A DNA stretch of 64,000 nucleotides from Ascidia mentula (Eukaryota; Chordata; Ascidiacea; Phlebobranchia; Ascidiidae): contig OX387204.1 of NCBI GenBank assembly GCA_947561715.1, positions 3,477,001 to 3,541,000 on the forward strand, read 5' to 3'. The position numbers were made by a program, and so were the translations under genes. Shown here piece by piece: positions 56,431 through 64,000 of the stretch (positions are counted from its first letter, which is position 1; every line of letters begins with the position of its first letter). The notes beneath the pieces are model-generated. The model was not told the DNA's origin, did not search any database, and saw only the letters and a list, made by a program, of their open reading frames with translations.

Positions 56431-58406
56431 ATCTTATGCTGCTAGAACCCTTGTTCAATATGCAATCACAGCCTTATTTTTCAACCTAACAATGGAGTAA
56501 TATTTTTTGGTTAATGTGTGTGACAAAAGTGACCAAAACTTTGTAACTAATCCTACAGAATTGAAACATATTTCATATCAAACTAGTTAATGAAAAAATG
56601 AAAACAGATTTCATCATCAAATATTACTTGCTGCAATTTAAAGGCACAATATTTGCACGAAATGTCCGTTTTGATAAACGCGTGTATTATAACTAGTTCC
56701 ACTTCAATGAGCTTACCTTTTTCTACTTCTCCGTCTGCTCGTGTCTCAGTGCAGTGGACACCGACACCCAGAGCCCAGACTCTGTGTTTATGCCAACTAT
56801 ACAGATTCGATGAACACGAATTCAGTAAATAAAATCGAAAATAACGAGTTTTTTTGCAGTATCCCACTGCTATTCGATACACACGGGTGAAGAGTCGCGA
56901 ATTGATGTTTTTGAGAGGCTTCCATAGCCGAAGACCCGACATCAACACTGTCAAAAAAAAATCCCAGTCTTGACACCACGATGATTGTAAGACTTACCGA
57001 TGGTCTGTTATTAGGTTAGGTCTAAGACCCAAACAAAAATCAGGACTAATCTGTGAGACTGCAGCGTCATTCGTTTGGAATTGTGGTCGTGTGATGTAAA
57101 CCGCCTTTGATGTATGAGTAATTGTTTTAAGAGAGTGAGTATGTGCCCGCAATTGCATTACAAAGCCGCATGTGGGACAACGGCGCAGCTGGAAGCTGTT
57201 TTCATAAGAACTTTTTCCCGTTTTCCATCATTGGGGGAGTTTTAGTTTGACAGGGACACTTTATCTTTAATGCCCCCAGAGATTTATCAACATGGTATTT
57301 ACGAACACACTGCCTTTCTCTCACAATATCGCACGTCACGTGAATTCCAGTTTATACGGTAACGTTCCGCCTTTCTGAAATTCTGACCATTCTATTCCAT
57401 TCTATTCTAGTCCATGCTATTCTATTTTGAACAAGACTAATTCGGATTTCGATCAATAAATTATAATAGGGGGTATTCTGCCTGCCTGCATCTCAGCCGA
57501 GAGCACAGGTGAACAGACAATTCAGTGGCAACTAGCCAACAGGTCAGCCGACCTTCATTGAGCCTCATTGCGCTAGCATCATTGAGACAAATTGTCAGGG
57601 AAGCCAAGTAGGCTAACCTGCAAGACCACACGTCATGATGAGAGCAAAACCCAAGATCCGCGAGATCACATTGCGAAACCATGATCTGTTTATTTGTGGA
57701 AACAGTCGCAAATATATAGGGCGATATCATAGTCGAGGCCAAAAAATGAGGTAATTGCTGCGATTACGCGACAAAGGGGCGCAAGTTAAAAGACGTAACT
57801 CATGCGAGATAACCAGCGAAGGCGTCAGAAAGACGGGGTGCAGATGTAAAAGAGTAGAAAGCGGTTTTTTGAAAGACGAGGTTTAAACAAAATACTACAG
57901 TGCTTTGAATCATAACAAGCCGAATTCCCTCCACGGGGCCAGGAATCCCGATCAGGTTTTCTTCATGGCATGTGCTGAGTAGGGCGCTTGGCCGATCTTT
58001 ATCTCTACCGTGCGGATGTTGATTAAAATGGTCTCCAGCTCAATCGGCGCTAGAGAACCACAACCCCTGTTGCCGATCTGCGTGACAGGAATATCTTTGC
58101 ATAATAAATTAAATAAGTTTTACTGTTCGAAACAGTTTGTACACCTGTCTGCAGCTCTTTTGCGCATACGAATAAGTTTGTTGTGTAATTTTATTGTTAA
58201 ACAATAGCAAGTTGTAAAAGTATTACTATTCCTTTTCTCGTCGAATGTATTTGTAAATTCTGCTGTGTACTTGTGTTTGCAACAAGTACGGTCAAGTGAC
58301 CTATTTGTGACAACACTAACCGATTTGTTTGAACTATAACTTTGATAGGAATTTCCATAACTGTGTGATTTAACGTTTTGGTATTAAGTCTCAATCCAGT
58401 GTAGCA
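56431..58406. other. Divergent intergenic region between the TIF1-like gene and EXOSC6
   Basis: 2 kb that must carry both promoters. It includes an ATTCT-type short tandem array near 57388-57427. A GC-richer segment at 57461-57742 is open for 93 codons on the minus strand, but I find no domain, splice support or family likeness, so I do not call it a gene. Confidence 0.55.
57388..57427. repeat. Imperfect ATTCT/ATTCC short tandem repeat
   Basis: Several pentamers of the type CATTCTATTC and CTATTCTATT occur in a row in the intergenic region upstream of EXOSC6. Confidence 0.65.
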
Positions 58407-59225
58407 ATGGGCACAGATTCTCGAAGACTGGCTGTTCCACAATCAAGTATCAATCCCGAATCATTGTGTCCGGCCACATCTCAGAAACTACTTGATGATG
58501 AAAGTGCAAGGTTGGATGGTCGTTATTCTTCTGAAACACGCCCAGTGTTTCTACAATGTGGTACTGTATCACAAGCCAAAGGATCATGCTATTGTGAAGT
58601 GGGAAAAACTAAAGTAATATGTTCTGTGTATGGCCCGAAAGATGTTGAACATTACGAGGACTTCCAAATGGAGGGCAAACTAAAGTGCGACTTCAAATTC
58701 GCTCCGTTTTCATGTCCCTCTCACCAAAGTCACATTCCAAATCTTGAAGAAAGTGAGATTTCTGACATAATACTTCAGGCTTTAACTTCTTCTGTGCGCC
58801 TGCAGTGCTATCCTAAATCATTGATCGAAGTGTACATTGTGGTCTTGGAAAATGATGGCTCTGCTATTTCTGCTGGCATTACTGCAGCATCCTTGGCACT
58901 CGCTGATGCTTGCATTGAGCAGTATGACATTGTCACTAGTGCATCGGTTCGTGTTTTTGGCAATGACAATTTTATTGAGGATCCATCTTTCAAGGAAGAG
59001 TACAAGCCAGAAGATTTTGGTTCTGATTCTGGAGGAGATTTGAATCATGGCTCAGTAACTGTAGCACTGCTACCCACCCTAAACCAAGTATGTGCAGTAA
59101 TGTCTAACGGACATTTGGAGTGTGATGTCCTGGTAGAAGCAATCCAGTTGTGTACAAGCATAGCACAAAACATGTACACTGTTGCAAGAAAATGTCTGCT
59201 CTCTTCAATAAAAGCAAGTGACTAA
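58407..59225 (+). CDS. EXOSC6: Exosome complex component MTR3 (EXOSC6), intronless
   Basis: A single open frame of 272 residues. It is an RNase PH-fold subunit of the nine-subunit RNA exosome core, which pairs with RRP42 in the hexameric ring; the animal protein is structural, not catalytic. Family marks: RLDGRYSSETRPVFLQCG, SQAKGSCYCEVGKTKVICSV, GPKDVEHY, LKCDFKFAPF, LENDGSAISAGITAASLALAD and VALLPTLNQVCAVMSNG, all aligning with human EXOSC6 (272 aa). It is the only intronless recognised gene in the window. The next gene, SLC25A15, starts 228 bases downstream on the same strand. An AATAAA (59207-59212) lies inside the coding region just before the stop. EXOSC4/RRP41 is the alternative family member, but the LENDGSA and YDIVTSASV stretches fit MTR3 better. 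Confidence 0.93.
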   Translation: MGTDSRRLAVPQSSINPESLCPATSQKLLDDESARLDGRYSSETRPVFLQCGTVSQAKGSCYCEVGKTKVICSVYGPKDVEHYEDFQMEGKLKCDFKFAPFSCPSHQSHIPNLEESEISDIILQALTSSVRLQCYPKSLIEVYIVVLENDGSAISAGITAASLALADACIEQYDIVTSASVRVFGNDNFIEDPSFKEEYKPEDFGSDSGGDLNHGSVTVALLPTLNQVCAVMSNGHLECDVLVEAIQLCTSIAQNMYTVARKCLLSSIKASD

Positions 59226-59453
59226 AAATTATTAGCAGGAATTATTAGCAGTGTTTTTCCAATGCTACAGGTTTTCTGAATGCAGAAATGGTGCATTATC
59301 TTGTTAACAATGGTATATTTCCATGAGTGTTTTGCATGATTCAATCATAGTTGTTCTTTTACAGCACTAAAAAGAGAGTGTGTAGTTTTTTTTTATAAAA
59401 CCAAAGATAGGTTTAGTAAAAGTATTGTTGATGAAGGAAAATTAATCTAAACC

Positions 59454-61519
59454 ATGGAGGTGGCCAAGGAATTCATCACCAATTTTGTGGCTGGATGTGC
59501 AGGTTAAAATGTTTTTTGATTTTGTTTTAGATTGGAAAGAAAATTTCCGTTGATGTAAAATATCACAGCAATTTGTGTAGACTGAACACTTCTTTTCCAA
59601 ACTTCTAATTTTTTAGGTGGAACAGCATGCGTTTACTGTGGACAACCCCTAGACACCGTCAAAGTCAAAATGCAAACATTTCCTGGCCTATACAAAGGCA
59701 TGTTCAGTTGCTTTAAAGAAACTTTAAAGACTGAAGGGCTAAGTGGTCTATACAAAGGATCTGTTCCTGCTTTGGTATGCAATGTGTCTGAGAATGCTGT
59801 TTTATTTGTTGCACTTGGTGCTATGAAGAATGGAATTGCTTCCTTGAAAAACAAGCACCCTGAAAATTTAAGGTTGATATGATTCTCGGTAAAGTTGTGT
59901 CTGCATAACCCTGGCTGTAATTGCTTGTCGCCTGACATTGGAATTCCAAGTCTAATATTTTTCGTTTATGCAGTAATTTGGAAAATGCATGTGCTGGAAG
60001 TTTGGCTTCCATTTTTTCGTCGTTGGTAGTTTGTCCAACAGAAATCATAAAGTGTAGAATGCAAGCAATGAAAGAGCTTCAAAACACTGGAAAGGTTGCC
60101 AAAGTCTCAATGTAAGAATTCAAAACTGTTCCATTCCATTGTGTACGTACATATATTGTGTTTATAGAGATAACATGAAGATTTTATGCATTTTTTTCTT
60201 CAGTGGTCCGTGGGGTGTATTGAGAAATATGATTAAAACTGAAGGCATGTTATCACCAATGCAAGGCTTGACAAGTACGTGGGTTCGTGAAATGCCTGGA
60301 TACTTTTTGTTTTTTTATGGTTATGAGTGGACAAGAAGTTTGATGACTCCCGAAGGAAAAACCAAGGATGATGTTGGTCAGTGAAAATTGACATTGAAAG
60401 TTATGTTAGAATTGATTGTACCAATGTGTACATTCTGCAATCTTAGGAATCTAATAACTTGTCATAATGTTAAAAATCTATAAAAACAAGCATCTGTATG
60501 TGTGTCCCAATAAAAGAGTTTCTCACAAATTTTACTAAAATTTACAGGTGTGTTGGGAACCATTCTTGCTGGTGGAACTGCAGGTTTATTTTTGTGGGTT
60601 GGTGTCTTTCCCATAGATGTAGTGAAATCAAGAATTCAAGTTCTTTCTGCGGCAGGCAAGCAGGCTGGTTTCATGAAAACATTTATGATGGTTTTAAGAA
60701 CAGAAGGTAAACAGTATAAAACAGTAACTTTGTTGCCAGTTTAGCAAGTGCAAAATGTATTGTATTCAGCAAAAGTAATTTAAAGCACCACAAAAAGTTG
60801 ATTAAAAAACCTCAAACATAAAATTTATTGAAGTTTTGTAACAAAACTAAAAATGTTTGAACACTTAGTTTTGTAGATTTAATACCCTGGAAATGTAAAA
60901 TAATATGTCTGAGCAAAGTGTGTGTGGGTTGGATTCGTTTGACAGGTGGACAAATACCCACTCATGCTGAAATTTGAAACCTATCTGATGTCATTTAACA
61001 ATTGTTCTTAATTCTGAAAATAGAGAGACTGTCCCATACTGTTGTTAACATTGTCATGTTCAAGCTGATGATGGCGTAAGTTCTTGCCCAAACGTTTTTC
61101 GTGCATAAACGTTGTTGCAACAGTATGGGTCAGTCTCTTTATTCTCAGAATTATGAGCAAATACGTGAATAGTGTCCCTAAATTGTTCTTTAAAACATTT
61201 TGTTCTATGAATACACCCTTGCTAACAGTTCGACAAAAATGCAAACAATAAAAATAATTTTATTTTTTAACCAGTGTGAATGAGTCGTTGTACTTCCATA
61301 TTTATGAAAAAAATTAATAGAGGTCATGGATTTGTAAATGGCAATTTAAACGACACGTCCAATACAAACGCAAGTGCATTGTTGTTTATAGGTGTTACGG
61401 CTTTGTACAGCGGACTGTTACCTTGCGTGATACGAACCTATCCTGCCAATGGAGCGTTGTTCCTAGCTTACGAGGGAACTAGGAAGTGGTTTGGAAATGC
61501 TATCGGAATCCAAAATTGA
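59454..61519 (+). CDS. SLC25A15: Mitochondrial ornithine transporter (SLC25A15/ORC1), 6 exons
   Basis: Exons 59454-59502, 59617-59872, 59974-60111, 60204-60376, 60548-60706 and 61392-61519 join to 300 residues; human ORC1 has 301. In the family it exchanges cytosolic ornithine for citrulline across the inner mitochondrial membrane (urea cycle/arginine metabolism). Three mitochondrial carrier repeats show their signature prolines: P27-LDTVK, P123-TEIIK and P227-IDVVK. Specific ORC1-like stretches are [44 protein letters not shown] and [11 protein letters not shown]. The 685-bp intron 5 holds the hairpin at 61011-61150. SLC25A2 is a vertebrate duplicate, so in an invertebrate this is expected to be the single ORC gene. 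Confidence 0.95.
61011..61150. repeat. Inverted repeat (hairpin/foldback) in SLC25A15 intron 5
   Basis: Left arm from 61011 (ATTCTGAAAATAGAGAGACT...) and right arm ending about 61150 (...CAGTCTCTTTATTCTCAGAAT) pair over about 34 bases with three mismatches, separated by about 70 bases. It could be a small foldback MITE or a transcribed hairpin. No target-site duplication was identified. Confidence 0.8.
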
Positions 61520-62175
61520 TCAGTATTACGAAAATATGTGTTTCTAAGTTTTCGCGTGGTGTTATTTTAGATTATTTTGTAACAAACGCATTTGCAAAAA
61601 AACAATCCGAGCTGTTTTGACCTGCACACGTTTGGTATATTTATGCGTAGCAGCTGTGTTATATTTTCTTGCATAATTTGAAATATCGTGAATTATGCAA
61701 AAATAAACTTTTCGTGCGTTCTTGGAAAGACATGGATTTTAAGTTGGGATGAGGTGATGGTTTGTAAGCGCCGCGATGATGAAAAAGTTTGCCGGCACTT
61801 GCTCTTGAAAAATATTTTTATTTGAAGAACTGCTCCGCCTTTGTGATGTATTCTGATTGAAAAATATTGAATTGACACAGAAAGTTACCCCAGGCTTACA
61901 TGTGTATATTTTTATGGTGCTTTGTTATTGTTTACAAAGCACGTGTAAAAGAAGCACGGCATTTTTCACGCGACTAATCGCATTAATTGTCGATTCTGTT
62001 GTTCACGGGTGTTCAGTGTCAGAACAACACTTGTTTTTACAGATTTAAAAAAAGTGTTTTCCTTAAGTTTACAGTTTAATTTAAATAACATTTTGTTTAA
62101 GAAACTAGTTCATGTTGTGCTGGAATTTGTTTACAGTAACCTTTTGTAATTTTTTAACCAGCAGTTAAATTAGAA
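61520..62175 (+). other. Intergenic region SLC25A15-MTERF3
   Basis: 656 bases between two plus-strand genes, containing the SLC25A15 3' UTR. It ends in a T-rich tract with ccagcag 11 bases before the MTERF3 ATG, which looks like a splice acceptor. No further gene is visible. Confidence 0.55.
61702..61707 (+). promoter_or_regulatory. Poly(A) signal of SLC25A15
   Basis: AATAAA 183 bases after the SLC25A15 stop and before the MTERF3 start. Confidence 0.5.
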
Positions 62176-63857
62176 ATGGCACAGCGACTTGCCAAAACAT
62201 TCGGACCTTTAATGTTTCGTGTAAAGTTCACCAACAGTTACCCTGTGTGTAAAGTGTGCAGGAGAGCTTTGGAGTCAGGAATGGACACATTCCCAGCACC
62301 AATCGCTGGAGAAAAACATACAGGTCAAATCATATCACCATATGCCAATAATGAAACATTACACCAAAGAAACTTAATGAGCGTTAGGGAACAGACGACT
62401 TTGGATGAATTTCTTAAGTTTGATGCTGAGCTTGGAAAAGAGTTGGAGAAGTTAAAAACTGTTACGATTCCAAGGAAGTCAAACAGTTTAGCGGATTATG
62501 TGAATAATTCTAAGATGTTGCAGACTCTCGTCATGTTTGGGGTTAGGTTGTACCACATCGAAAAGAATTTCCCTGACGCAATGGACTTTTTGGTGAAACT
62601 GGATTTAAATAGGGATGTGGTTCCAAAGTTACAGTTTCTTACAAAACACGGACTAACACCTAAGGAATTTGGTGAAACTTTCACCAACAACCCTCATTTA
62701 CTTGATCCAAAATACAAGATAGAAGACTTTGAAGAAATGTAAGTTTTTTGAAAATGATCGGCCATGACCAATATAGCTATGTGCAGATGGCTCAAACATG
62801 TAGAAATAAACATGACTGATTCATACTTCAGATTACACTGACAAGTTATTTCACCCATAGTGAAAGTGGTGTTTTTGTTTCTTTTCAGAATTGAGTATTT
62901 GAAGTCAAAAAACTTCAGCAAAGAGCAAATTGGGTCATTACTAGCCCGATTTTCCTTGTTTTTAAATATTTCTGTGGCCAAACTTGATGGGATTCTCGGC
63001 TTCTTTCAGAAATTACCGACCAATTATGGAAACAAGTTCATTTATTTTGGAGGCAATGAGCTAAGAAGTCTCATAGTCAGGTGTGAAGACATTTTTGGTT
63101 TGTTTTTGTGCTCAGTGATCTTTATAGCCCAAATTTGATTAAAGTCTGTAATTTAGATTTTTCGCGGAACAGTATAGTGTTTTTAAGTGTTTGTTTTCTG
63201 GTTCCAGGCGCCCATCTTTCATCACTGCTAATCTGGAAGAAATTTTCTTTCAAATCAAACTTTTGGAGAGATCTTTTAACTTTTCTCTACCTGAAATTAA
63301 AGAAATTATTGTCACTGAACCTTCAGTACTTACAGAGGGTAAGACACAAACACAAATTAGGTTGATAAAATGTTTCCGTTTATTATGTGTAACTTACAAT
63401 GGGAATACTTTTTTCTATGCCATAGACATGCTTATTTTTCATTCAATTCAGCATATTCCAACAGCATAATAAACATAATACTTACCTAATTATTTCTTTG
63501 CAAAGGTCTTAAATCTCTGGAAATGCGATGTAGGTTTTTGTTGGAGGAAATGAACCTCACCAAAGAAGAAATAGTTCAATCCGCTGTCGTTTTCAGTTCC
63601 CGACACAAGGTGGGGATTTTTAGAAGAGGCTGGGGTTGCTTTGTTCCCATTTTATTACCAAAATGGCTTTTTTTTACATATAGCGCTTGGAAACAAGACA
63701 TTACTATCTGAAGTCACTTGGAAGAAACCAGTATAAGCCAGACCAGAAAGGATACGTTTCCATGAAAGATCTTGTTGTTGGCGATGATGAAACTTTTTGC
63801 AAGAAGTGTAATGTTGGAACATTAGAGGATTATGAAAAATTTCTAAAAACTGTTTAG
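62176..63857 (+). CDS. MTERF3: Mitochondrial transcription termination factor family protein MTERF3, 5 exons
   Basis: Exons 62176-62738, 62889-63080, 63208-63338, 63506-63609 and 63684-63857 join to 387 residues. In the family MTERF3 is a mitochondrial matrix protein of helical mTERF repeats that restrains mtDNA transcription and is needed for ribosome assembly. Family matches: the stretch LADYVNNSKMLQTLVMFGV, then YLKSKNFSKEQIGSLL, GFFQKL, and the end part LKSLGRNQYKPDQKGYVSM ... DYEKFLKTV, equivalent to the human LGRAQYDP ... DFEKFLKTL ending. The N-terminus (MAQRLAKTFGPLMFRVKF) is basic and lacks acid residues, fitting a mitochondrial presequence. AATAAA follows 27 bases after the stop. 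Confidence 0.93.
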
Positions 63858-63884
63858 GCCTAAAAGCCATAATTAATTGCTGTT

Positions 63885-63890
63885 AATAAA
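63885..63890 (+). promoter_or_regulatory. Poly(A) signal of MTERF3
   Basis: AATAAA 27 bases downstream of the MTERF3 stop codon (63855-63857). Confidence 0.65.
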
Positions 63891-64000
63891 TTTCTATTGC
63901 ATTTGTGCTGATATGGGAAAGCTAAATTGAAAAAGAATTGTTTCTGCTGTACATTTATTTTTTCTTGTCAGTTTTATTTTGTACTTCTTGACTGCTTCTG

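Overview
This is a gene-dense piece of an animal nuclear genome, not a bacterial or viral one. All but one of the recognised genes are split by introns with GT-AG (three times GC-AG) borders. Products include metazoan-type families such as DENND5, a TIF1/TRIM24-33 protein and a RERG-like Ras protein. AT-rich composition, mostly short introns, divergent orthologues and a CpG-poor/CpG-rich mosaic suggest an invertebrate deuterostome. An ascidian tunicate is my best guess, but this is an inference and the species cannot be named from the window.

Layout. 1-12198 (+): the last 21 exons of a DENND5A/B orthologue (Rab GEF), ending in a 3-kb intron and a small last exon. 12199-17449: intergenic. 17450-30977 (+): a four-exon RERG/RASL-type small GTPase whose first intron is 10.4 kb and whose protein has a long C-terminal extension. 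31499-38092 (-): an unrecognised Ser/Arg-rich coiled-coil protein, convergent with the GTPase. Its last intron holds two identical ~830-bp direct repeats (32081-32913 and 33968-34800) around a 1.05-kb spacer. 40183-49911 (-): DDX46/Prp5, 29 exons. 50926-56430 (-): a TIF1-type RING/B-box/coiled-coil/PHD/bromodomain protein, 24 exons. 58407-63857 (+): a tight run of EXOSC6/MTR3 (intronless), SLC25A15 (6 exons) and MTERF3 (5 exons).

Exon models were built by hand from reading frame, splice dinucleotides and remembered family sequence. Every recognised model closes in frame: DENND5 fragment 1043 aa, GTPase 477 aa, coiled-coil protein 900 aa, DDX46 1205 aa, TIF1-like 937 aa, EXOSC6 272 aa, SLC25A15 300 aa, MTERF3 387 aa. 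The genes do not form one pathway. Most are housekeeping: membrane traffic, U2 snRNP remodelling, RNA decay, mitochondrial ornithine transport and mitochondrial ribosome/transcription maintenance. TIF1 is a chromatin reader.

Most unusual items: the repeat-spacer-repeat element with short terminal inverted repeats and a possible 4-bp target duplication; CpG depletion limited to the 5' halves of several genes; an excess of the palindrome TGACGTCA; a six-unit 24-bp minisatellite in a DDX46 intron; frame-neutral RS-domain exons; and a hairpin in an SLC25A15 intron.
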